Source: Chromatiales bacterium
GTDB taxonomy: Bacteria > Pseudomonadota > Gammaproteobacteria > Chromatiales > Chromatiaceae
Reading direction: 5' to 3'
Assembly (NCBI GenBank): GCA_024639625.1
Contig: JAHEIA010000132.1
Coordinates: 1-8,047 of the forward strand
DNA length: 8,047 nucleotides
In this document: positions 1 to 5,991 of the stretch, one piece after another
How the letters are laid out: each line of letters begins with the position of its first letter
How positions within the stretch are numbered: position 1 is the stretch's first letter
Notes under the pieces: model-generated
Told to the model about the DNA's origin: nothing
The model's input: the letters and a program-made list of their open reading frames with translations, nothing else
Databases searched by the model: none
Program-made: the position numbers and the translations under genes

Positions 1-74
1 AGGAGACCCTGAACTCGATGTTGCGCATCATGCTGGGCCGCAACCGGTTGCGCAAGGCCTTCGTACCGTCCTGA
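1..74 (+). CDS. C-terminal end of an unrecognised protein (partial)
   Basis: Only the last 23 sense codons are present, read in the frame that begins at base 3 and stopping at TGA 72-74; the rest lies left of the window. The frame is judged real because 22 of 23 codons end in G or C, as in the confirmed genes here, while the other two plus-strand frames lack this bias. The tail is basic and looks helical (it includes LGRNRLRKAF). I do not recognise the family. The gene converges on the metalloprotease gene, with 98 bases between the two stop codons. A chance open stretch this short remains possible. Confidence 0.5.
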   Translation, partial: ETLNSMLRIMLGRNRLRKAFVPS

Positions 75-127
75 ACAGGGCACACCGATCCTCAAGCCCC
101 TGCGCGCTGCTCACCATTGCGGTGCAC

Positions 128-156
128 GAGCGCCGGGAAGCGATCCGCTCGCGCTC
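128..156. terminator. Nested hairpin between convergent genes, possible terminator
   Basis: GAGCGC (128-133) pairs with GCGCTC (151-156). Inside it AGCG (139-142) pairs with CGCT (146-149) around the loop ATC. It lies between two convergent stop codons, where a terminator usable from both sides would be expected. No T-tract follows on either strand, so an intrinsic terminator of the standard type is not shown; position and symmetry are the only support. Confidence 0.3.
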
Positions 157-172
157 CAGGGAGGAGGCTGGT

Positions 173-2632
173 TCACCTGGCGCCGCAGCTAACCGGCTCC
201 GTGGCGACCTGGAGAATCCCGCCGGCCGCAACCGAAAACCCGGCACGCAATTCGACCCGCGGGGCCTGCAGTTGCACAGTAGCGCCGGCCGATACGGTAA
301 CCTCCCCACTGGTGATGATCTCGGTTTCCGAGGCGAAGTCGTAGAATCCCGAGCTGTAGCCTGGCGGGACAAGGGTGAGGGTTCCTGTTTCGCAAAGCGT
401 GTCGCCGGACGGGCTGAAGCTTGCGGTAACGGTCTGCGCGGTGTTCATCAGCACATTGCAGATCCCGGTTCCCGAGCAGCCGCCGCCCATCCATCCGGCG
501 AACAGGGAGCCGTCTTCCGGGGTGGCCGCCAGATCCACCATGGTGCCCGCCGAGTAGGTTTCCTCGCAATCGGTTCCGCAATCGATCCCGGGTGGCGTGC
601 TGCTGACCCGACCGAGGCCGGTTCCCGTCTTGAGAACCTGCAGCAGGTTGCCACTACCCGCGGAGATCGTGAAAGCATGATCCGAGACGTCGAAAAAGAT
701 GTTGTCGCTGCACTGGATCAGCAGGCGGCCCGCGCTGGTCGGAAGCGAGGGAAACAGGACACTCTCGCTGCCGTCGTTCGCCGTACCGGCCGCGAGGGTA
801 GTGTCGAAACTCAGACCTCCGTCGGTCGAGAGGAGGATATCGACCGTCCCGCAATCGATTGGTGCGGTGTCGGTAGCGGCTACGTTCCAGGTCACCGGGT
901 AGGGACTACCACTTTCCAGGACCGCCCCGGCGGTGTTGGGTGCGGTAACGACGAAGGGGCCGGCAAGCTCGTCGACTGCGAACCCAATGTCGCTGGAGTT
1001 CACGCCCCCTCCGCCGTCGCGCACCGTGAGCCGAAAGTTCATCCCTCGGGAATAACCGGGCAGCAACTCGCCCAGGGTAGGGCTGTTACCGAGGATGTCC
1101 GGCCATTGGGGGAATGTCCGCGAGGGCGAATCGACAGGCGAGAAGGAGCGGAACAAGGGCGCGTCGCCGCTCGGGGTGTACGGACTGCCCGCGGGCCCCA
1201 GATCCCATTGCTCCCAGGTATAGAGCAGGGGTTCGCCTTCCGCGTCCATCGCCCACCCGACAAGAGAGAAGGGCGTATCCCGGGGGATGGTGAAGCCGCC
1301 GATCCCGGCGTCGACTGAGGGGGCGCTGTTGGCGGTGGGGGTAATGCTTCCGCAGCTGGAACCGGTCGGGTCCAGCGTCAGGTATGCGGTGATTTCATCG
1401 AAGCTCGCGGCATGCATGTAGTCGTCACTGTTCGGCTGGATGTTGTCCGCGCCACAGATCCCCGCATAGGCCATGATGGTGGTGCCGCTTCCGGGCTCGT
1501 AGGCGGTCGCTTCATTGCGGTTGCCGCTACAGCTGGAGAGGACCCCGTTGAAGGTGTGATTGGCGCCGAACTGGTGGCCGAGTTCGTGCGCGACATAGTC
1601 CACCCAGAAGGGATCGCCGACCGGGTAGCCGGACCCGGTTTCGCCCCGAGCCTTGGCGTTGGGGTGACAGATCACGCCGAGCGATGCCAGTCCGCCGCCC
1701 CCCGTGCTGAATACGTGGCCGACGTCGTAACCGGTGCTGCCGATTTCGCTGTCGAGGTTTGCCTGATTCTCCGCCAGGAGGGCGAATGCGTCGCCGTTGG
1801 TATAGGGATCGGAGGCCGGATTTGTGTAGATCAACCGATCGTTGTCCGCCACCAGTTCCAAGCGGACCGCGAGCTCCCGCTCGTAGATTCCGGTGACCCG
1901 GTTGATCGCCGTGACCACCGCAGCCATGCCGTCGGCGACCGTACCACCGTGGAACTGGGTGTATTCGCCGGTAGCCGCGATCGCCGAACGGTAGGTGCGC
2001 AGTACGCTGCCGCTGGAACGCTCGAGGGGGGCGCGCGGCAAGGGTCGTTGGCGGTCCGGTTCCGGCAATGGGGCGACATCGCTATCCCGCTCCTGCACGA
2101 ATGATGGTGGCGGCCGCCGCAGATCCTGCCGGAAGAACGCGGTGTACAGGTCGCCGGTGTGGTCTTCCGGGTTGACATAAAACGTCCGGCCATCGATCTG
2201 CACATACCCGTGAAACCCCCGTGGAGACCAGTCGAAGCGGCCCCACGCCCCGGGAGTATCGAGCCCCCGGCCTTCGAAGGTCACGATCTCCGGAAACTTG
2301 GTGGCCAGCGCCGGGGGCATCACCGGCGCTTCCTGGATGGCGAATTCTTCGAAGCCGCCGTCCGGCAGGGGCAGGCTGAACACGACATCCAGCCGTCGGC
2401 CGGCGGCGATCTGGGCCTCCGCTCGCATATCGTCGAGGAGCGCCGACAGCAGGTCGCGATTCATCGACAGACGGCGCTGATGCAACAGCGTACCCGCATA
2501 GGGTTCCGCGAGCAGAGTGCTTTCGGCCTCGGGGACATCGGCCCAGATCCCGTCGCTGGAGGTCTCGGCCCGTACGAAGGGCGAGCAGACTCCGCTGACG
2601 GCAGTCAGAATCAAAAGTATCGCGGTCTTCAT
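173..2632 (-). CDS. Secreted zinc metalloprotease of the reprolysin-like (M12) metzincin type with repeat and beta-rich tail
   Basis: An 819-residue exported protease. Residues 1-22 form a signal peptide (MKTAILLILTAVSG start, cleavage likely after FVRA). Residues 30-200 look like a propeptide or N-terminal domain. The catalytic domain spans about 210-420: the zinc motif HELGHQFGANH sits at 349-359 (His349, Glu350, His353, His359), and the metzincin Met-turn TTIMAYAG follows at 384-391 with Met387. Residues 435-555 and 560-657 look like immunoglobulin-type beta domains. Residues 664-740 resemble the bacterial InlB-like repeat (GTGLGRVSSTPPGIDCG, then FAGWMGGGCSGTGIC). Residues 747-819 form a beta-strand tail of the kind found on secreted proteins. 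Many paired cysteines fit an extracellular location. The ATG at 2632 is chosen because the signal peptide starts there. An in-frame GTG at 2776 would add 48 residues, overlap the upstream gene and bury the signal peptide. No strong Shine-Dalgarno site is visible. Substrate unknown. Confidence 0.9.
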   Translation of the reverse strand: MKTAILLILTAVSGVCSPFVRAETSSDGIWADVPEAESTLLAEPYAGTLLHQRRLSMNRDLLSALLDDMRAEAQIAAGRRLDVVFSLPLPDGGFEEFAIQEAPVMPPALATKFPEIVTFEGRGLDTPGAWGRFDWSPRGFHGYVQIDGRTFYVNPEDHTGDLYTAFFRQDLRRPPPSFVQERDSDVAPLPEPDRQRPLPRAPLERSSGSVLRTYRSAIAATGEYTQFHGGTVADGMAAVVTAINRVTGIYERELAVRLELVADNDRLIYTNPASDPYTNGDAFALLAENQANLDSEIGSTGYDVGHVFSTGGGGLASLGVICHPNAKARGETGSGYPVGDPFWVDYVAHELGHQFGANHTFNGVLSSCSGNRNEATAYEPGSGTTIMAYAGICGADNIQPNSDDYMHAASFDEITAYLTLDPTGSSCGSITPTANSAPSVDAGIGGFTIPRDTPFSLVGWAMDAEGEPLLYTWEQWDLGPAGSPYTPSGDAPLFRSFSPVDSPSRTFPQWPDILGNSPTLGELLPGYSRGMNFRLTVRDGGGGVNSSDIGFAVDELAGPFVVTAPNTAGAVLESGSPYPVTWNVAATDTAPIDCGTVDILLSTDGGLSFDTTLAAGTANDGSESVLFPSLPTSAGRLLIQCSDNIFFDVSDHAFTISAGSGNLLQVLKTGTGLGRVSSTPPGIDCGTDCEETYSAGTMVDLAATPEDGSLFAGWMGGGCSGTGICNVLMNTAQTVTASFSPSGDTLCETGTLTLVPPGYSSGFYDFASETEIITSGEVTVSAGATVQLQAPRVELRAGFSVAAGGILQVATEPVSCGAR

Positions 2633-2768
2633 GATGGGTCGCCGCGGCCGCCGGCATTGCTGCGCCGGCTGCTCGGTTTGCGGTCCTCCCCAATTCTCCG
2701 GTTTCTGGACTCGTTGTCTGCCGCATTGTCGGTCCAGGGATCCCTCCGATGCCGAGGCGCAGGCCGAC

Positions 2769-3233
2769 TTAGGCACTGGCTTGCCGCAGCCTCTCGCGGA
2801 CCTGCATCAGCACTTTGCCGTAGGCATTATCCCCTCTGAGGTCACGTCCGCAGCCCCAAAAGTAGTCGTATTGACTGGTCTCCAAGATGCGGTGTTCGCC
2901 GGTGGCGAGCAGGGCGGCTGCCACCCCGCTGTGGGTGATGCATTTTCGATAGACGCCCCGGGTCATGATGACCCGTCTCAGGGTCTTCCAGTCCTTGCGC
3001 ATCTTGTTCCGGTTCTTCTTGGCGATCCTGCGCGCTTGCGCGGGGTCGGATGCGGCGCGGATCGCCTCGCGCAGCGCAGGGTCGTTAAACTTCATCGCCT
3101 GGTAGTAGTGCTCGACGGAGAGCCATTCCGCGCCGTCGAGCGAGAAGCCATGTTCAGAGTAGGCGGCCAGCGGATTCGCCGCGTCAACCCTGGAAACGCG
3201 GACCAGATCCTCTTGGGCACTGGAGAAAGGCAT
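2769..3233 (-). CDS. NADAR-family (YbiA-like) N-glycosidase-like protein
   Basis: A 154-residue cytosolic protein, the usual length of a single-domain NADAR protein. Family signatures are SVEHYYQAMKF at 39-49 with the conserved glutamate (Glu41), a DW pair at 81-82, LLATGEHRILE at 108-118, and the C-terminal block from DYFWGCG (123-129) through GDNAYGK (134-140) to LMQVRERL (142-149). Characterised family members cleave N-glycosidic bonds: YbiA acts on early riboflavin-pathway intermediates, and other NADAR proteins remove ADP-ribose from guanine. Which activity applies here cannot be read from sequence. The ATG at 3233 is preferred; an in-frame TTG at 3251 adds six residues (MSKRVK), and neither has a clear ribosome binding site. 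It lies 75 bases after the antiporter stop and 136 bases before the protease start, on the same strand, so co-transcription with the antiporter is possible but unproven. No ADP-ribosyltransferase partner is adjacent. Confidence 0.85.
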   Translation of the reverse strand: MPFSSAQEDLVRVSRVDAANPLAAYSEHGFSLDGAEWLSVEHYYQAMKFNDPALREAIRAASDPAQARRIAKKNRNKMRKDWKTLRRVIMTRGVYRKCITHSGVAAALLATGEHRILETSQYDYFWGCGRDLRGDNAYGKVLMQVRERLRQASA

Positions 3234-3308
3234 TTTGACCCGCTTACTCAATGTGCCGGCCGACGGCAGGGCGTCGCATCCCGGTGCCCAGGCGATGTTT
3301 GGCGGTGC

Positions 3309-5147
3309 TCAACTGACTACCGCCGGTTGTTCGGTTGAGGTTTCCTTAGCGCTCGACGGCACCATACTCAACAGTACCCAATCCGGCTTGGGCTCTAGTT
3401 TGCTTGCGCTGCTAAAGATCCGCAGATCGCCTTTCGGAGTCAGTGCGAACAGGGGGATGGCCTTTGCGTGGTGCGCGTGGATAAAGTCGTGGTAACCGAA
3501 CTCCCGGGAGAGGCGCGTGCTGCGGATCTCACCCCCTGTGTGCAACAGGTTGGCGAGAACCGCGTAGGATACCTGATCACCGAACAAGATCTGCCCCCGG
3601 TGCTCGTCGGCGATGCTGTGCTTGGCGTGTTTAGTTGCTTCCGATGAGGAACGCAGGGTGTACACCCGGTCCGCTCCGAACTCGGTCCGGTAGCGCATCG
3701 CGGCCAAGGCGTTGAGCTCGCCGAGGTAGGAAAGCCCCAGCATGCGCCCCATGCCTACCAGATCGAGGTGTCGGTCGGCATGCTCGGATACGGGATTTCC
3801 GTAATAGGCGGGGAGCCCTGCAAGGCGGGCGGAGCTGACGTTCTCCCAACTGCTGTCGGTCAGCAGGACGCGGCAGCCCTGATCGGCGAGCGCCTTGCCG
3901 ATGGCCCTGGCGACCGGATTGGCTCCGATGATCAGAAGCCCCTTGGGTTCGGGCTCCGCCACCCCCAGCAGGCGGGCCAGGGGTCGGGCAGTGAGCCCCT
4001 GGAAGGCGACCGTACCGATAATCACCGAGAACGCCAGGGGGACCACGAGCGACGCTTCCGGGAAACCCAAGGGTTCCAGGCGCAGTGCCAACAGGGCGGC
4101 TATCGCCGCGGCCACGATGCCGCGTGGGCCGATCCAGGCAACCAGCAGGCGCTCACGCCAACTCAAGCTGGATCCCAGGCTGGATACCCAGACCTTCAGT
4201 GGGCGGCCGACGAATTGCACGATCGCCAGGACGCCTAGGGCGCTCCAACCCAGGTTTTGCAGACTCGGCAGATCGATGCGCGCGGCCAGGATGACAAACA
4301 GAGCGGAGATCAGGAGCAGGCTGAGGGTCTCCTTGAAATCAAGGATCTCCTTCACCGGCACCTTCTTTCGGTTGGCCAGGACCATACCCATTACCGTCAC
4401 CGCGAGCAATCCGGACTCCTGGCAGAGCATGTCCGCCAGCACCAGGGTACCCAGGACGGTGTTGAGCACGCCCACGTTGAGCAGGTACTCGGGAATCAGG
4501 CGGCGACGCAGGATCTCGCCCAGCAACAGCCCGGAGACAGCGCCGATTCCGACCCCCGCGCCGAGCATGCCGCCAAAGGACAGCACTACGCCACCCAGCT
4601 CCGACACCTCGCGGCTCGAGATGATGAACTGCATCACCACGACGGTGAACAGGGCGCCAAGCGGGTCGATGACAATCCCTTCCCAGCGCAGTATGTTGGC
4701 CACTGCCTCACTTGGCCGTACCGTGCGCAGCATGGGGACGACCACGGTCGGCCCGGTCACCACCATCAAGGCGCCGAAGACCGCCGATATCTCCCAGCTG
4801 AACCCCAGAAGATAATGCACGGTAGTGCCCGTTATGCTGGCGCTGATCAGGCTGCCGAGGGTTACCAGGTTGCGCACAACACGGCCGTAACCGCGAATCT
4901 CCGAGAAGCGCAGGGTCAGGCTTCCCTCGAACAGGACGAGCCCAACAGCTAAGGTTACGAAAGGGAACAGGAGTTCGCCCAGGAGTTCGTCCGGCTTGAG
5001 CCGACCGCTAACCGGCCCGGCGAGAATACCCGCCACGAGCAGGAACAGGATGGCGGGGATCTTGGCCCGCCAGGCAAGCCACTGGCTGAGCAGGCCCAGG
5101 ATCCCGATAGCCACGAGTGAAAGGATGATATGCTCGTTCAACTGCAC
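3309..5147 (-). CDS. CPA1-type sodium (or potassium)/proton antiporter with C-terminal TrkA/RCK domain
   Basis: A 612-residue inner-membrane cation/proton exchanger. Residues 5-395 carry about a dozen hydrophobic segments. Family marks are the PAILFLLVAGILAGP segment (31-45), VLFEGSLTLRF (71-81), TGPTVVVPMLR (131-141), EGIVIDPLGAL (156-166) with the probable ion-binding Asp161, and WIGPRGIVAAA (338-348) with Arg342. A soluble TrkA-N fold follows (about 402-500): LLIIGANPVARAIGKAL carries a relaxed glycine motif, and Asp431 sits where NAD-type Rossmann folds bind ribose. Residues 535-598 resemble a TrkA-C-like tail. Such domains usually gate transport in response to nucleotides or redox state. 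The start is set at GTG 5147 because relatives begin just before the first membrane helix (NEHIILSLVAIG) and a GAGG lies close upstream. TTG at 5141 is an alternative. A TTG at 5228 would add 27 unconvincing residues. The gene is divergent from the channel gene. Sodium versus potassium cannot be decided. Confidence 0.9.
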   Translation of the reverse strand: MQLNEHIILSLVAIGILGLLSQWLAWRAKIPAILFLLVAGILAGPVSGRLKPDELLGELLFPFVTLAVGLVLFEGSLTLRFSEIRGYGRVVRNLVTLGSLISASITGTTVHYLLGFSWEISAVFGALMVVTGPTVVVPMLRTVRPSEAVANILRWEGIVIDPLGALFTVVVMQFIISSREVSELGGVVLSFGGMLGAGVGIGAVSGLLLGEILRRRLIPEYLLNVGVLNTVLGTLVLADMLCQESGLLAVTVMGMVLANRKKVPVKEILDFKETLSLLLISALFVILAARIDLPSLQNLGWSALGVLAIVQFVGRPLKVWVSSLGSSLSWRERLLVAWIGPRGIVAAAIAALLALRLEPLGFPEASLVVPLAFSVIIGTVAFQGLTARPLARLLGVAEPEPKGLLIIGANPVARAIGKALADQGCRVLLTDSSWENVSSARLAGLPAYYGNPVSEHADRHLDLVGMGRMLGLSYLGELNALAAMRYRTEFGADRVYTLRSSSEATKHAKHSIADEHRGQILFGDQVSYAVLANLLHTGGEIRSTRLSREFGYHDFIHAHHAKAIPLFALTPKGDLRIFSSASKLEPKPDWVLLSMVPSSAKETSTEQPAVVS

Positions 5148-5446
5148 GCAGCCTCGGCCAATGCATAACCGGGTCCGGGAAAGCGCGCTCGTTGGGCCTC
5201 CGGCGGGTTTCCCGGCCGCGAGGCACAAGGGTACCTGGAACCGGGCAGCATGGCCAACACCGGACCCTGTGCGCAGGTATTTAGGTCAGCGCGCTATCGG
5301 CGATCTTGGTGCAGCAGAATCGCCGCGTACCGGAACACCACGCACTATCTGCACCCAGCGCTTGTGCACTGCAGAGGGATGGGAGACGCAAGTCCTTTAC
5401 CGCACGGGTCGGGTTGCCGTTACTGCGGGTAAGCAAAACCACTCGC

Positions 5447-5531
5447 GCCGTCGGCGACGGCCCACTGGGAGCCGCCGCGCGTCTCGCGGCAATGGGTTTT
5501 CGGGGACCCGCCGCTAATCGACTTCCGGCGG
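5447..5531. repeat. Cluster of three consecutive hairpin-forming dyads
   Basis: Three inverted repeats occur in 85 bases. GCCGTCG (5447-5453) and CGACGGC (5455-5461) flank one base. GCCGCG (5474-5479) and CGCGGC (5485-5490) flank a five-base loop. CCGCCG (5508-5513) and CGGCGG (5526-5531) flank a twelve-base loop. After the second hairpin on the plus strand comes AATGGGTTTT, a weak terminator-like tail. Single short GC dyads are common by chance in GC-rich DNA; the clustering outside genes is what makes this worth marking. A structured small RNA, a terminator or a repeat element are all possible. Confidence 0.35.
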
Positions 5532-5796
5532 TCGGGTTCTGTGGGTTTTCGACTTGGATCCGTTGCGTTCTCGATCTCGTATGGGCCGAGGCCTACGCTC
5601 GCTGTCGTGTTCCAGCCAACGATGGCGGATATTCGACGCTCTCGCCCAGTCTTCGAAATCTTCAAAGTCTGCGTGTTCGGAGTATCTACTCATTGGTCAA
5701 AGTTCCAGATCTTGAACATGAGCCTGGCCGTGCTACGGGCCACTACGCGGCGTACCAAATACCGCGTCGCGCGGAAGCCAAAACCCGCATGTTTAA

Positions 5797-5825
5797 ATAA
5801 TAGGGCGTTTCGCGGAGAATGGAAT
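5797..5825 (-). promoter_or_regulatory. Possible leftward sigma-70-like promoter in the A/T-rich patch
   Basis: Read on the minus strand, ATTCCA (5825-5820) is followed after 17 bases by TATTAT (5802-5797). The second element matches the -10 consensus at five of six positions, the first matches the -35 consensus at only three. It would start transcription near 5790 and give the antiporter an untranslated leader of about 640 bases. The patch also contains TAAATAAT on the plus strand, so direction is uncertain. Confidence 0.25.
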
Positions 5826-5841
5826 AGAAAAAGGAGAAAAA

Positions 5842-5898
5842 ATGTGCGCTAGTTCCTGTGCCGGATTCCCTCGCGTCCGGGCCATGGGAGGTCCCTGA
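5842..5898 (+). CDS. Possible 18-residue small ORF with an excellent Shine-Dalgarno site
   Basis: The sequence AAGGAG (5831-5836) followed by five adenines precedes ATG at 5842, one of the best ribosome binding sites in the window. The frame encodes MCASSCAGFPRVRAMGGP and stops at TGA 5896-5898, eight bases before the TTGACA box of the channel promoter. The peptide has two cysteines and no recognisable family. Codon third positions are not strongly G/C (10 of the 17 codons after the start), unlike real genes here, which argues against long-term selection as a protein. It could be a leader peptide, a small protein or a chance match. No obvious promoter with both boxes precedes it on this strand. 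Confidence 0.3.
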   Translation: MCASSCAGFPRVRAMGGP

Positions 5899-5905
5899 GC
5901 AGCGG

Positions 5906-5935
5906 TTGACAAGATCCCGCACCGCGTTGTGTGAT
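5906..5935 (+). promoter_or_regulatory. Sigma-70-type promoter candidate for the channel gene
   Basis: A perfect TTGACA (5906-5911) is followed by 18 bases and TGTGAT (5930-5935), which matches the -10 consensus at four of six positions. Transcription would start near 5942, giving a leader of about 50 bases before the channel ATG at 5992. Position and the perfect -35 box support it; the weak -10 box suggests low basal strength or activator help. Confidence 0.5.
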
Positions 5936-5940
5936 GTTGC

Positions 5941-5952
5941 CGAGCGCGCTCG
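5941..5952. promoter_or_regulatory. Perfect 12-base palindrome at the predicted transcription start
   Basis: CGAGCGCGCTCG reads identically on both strands. It begins five bases after the -10 box and covers the predicted start site of the channel mRNA, a position where repressor operators often lie. It could instead form a small hairpin at the 5' end of the message, or be chance in GC-rich DNA. No second copy is seen near either flanking gene. Confidence 0.25.
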
Positions 5953-5980
5953 CTCGACGCGACGGGCGCCTGCTGCCGCA

Positions 5981-5987
5981 AGGGGAG
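5981..5987 (+). promoter_or_regulatory. Ribosome binding site of the channel gene
   Basis: AGGGGAG ends four bases before the ATG at 5992 and fixes that start: the signal peptide begins directly there. Confidence 0.6.
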
Positions 5988-5991
5988 ACCG

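Larger units (their letters stand above)
5148..5991. other. Long divergent intergenic region without a convincing normal-size gene
   Basis: About 845 bases separate the antiporter start from the channel start. Open frames here (for example 5306-5800 plus, 5541-5852 plus and 5420-5665 minus) overlap one another, are low in hydrophobic cores, lack ribosome sites and match no family I know. The left half is GC-rich with several dyads. The stretch 5640-5845 is noticeably richer in A and T than the flanking genes. The region must hold control elements for both flanking genes and may also hold a small RNA, a short ORF or a decayed gene; individual candidates are listed separately. Confidence 0.6.

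Noticed and set aside
122..1318. A 398-codon plus-strand open frame opposite the metalloprotease
   Set aside because: It lies wholly antisense to a well-supported gene with signal peptide and catalytic motifs. Long antisense frames are expected in GC-rich coding DNA, and its translation is rich in Arg and Gly with no known motif.
2736..2745. Ten-base palindrome AGGGATCCCT between the NADAR and protease genes
   Set aside because: A single short palindrome with no promoter around it; it contains a common six-base restriction-type palindrome and is likely chance.
2633..2776. N-terminal extension of the protease from GTG 2776
   Set aside because: It would place 48 charged residues before an otherwise perfect signal peptide and overlap the NADAR stop codon.
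2159..2839. Plus-strand open frames spanning the gap between the protease and NADAR genes (also 2517-3338)
   Set aside because: They run antisense across two real genes, with no ribosome site and no recognisable domain.
4257..4952. A 231-codon plus-strand open frame opposite the antiporter (and another at 3895-4815)
   Set aside because: Antisense to a clear membrane protein. The Gln/His/Arg-rich or Arg/Thr/Ser-rich composition is typical of a mirrored frame.
2769..5147. A toxin-antitoxin or phage-defence island built around the NADAR gene
   Set aside because: No ADP-ribosyltransferase, nuclease effector, integrase or other defence gene is adjacent. The neighbours are an ion antiporter and an exported protease.
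5306..5800. A 164-codon plus-strand open frame in the long intergenic region
   Set aside because: No ribosome site, no family resemblance, no clear hydrophobic core, and it competes with overlapping frames of similar quality. It may be a decayed remnant but cannot be supported as a gene.
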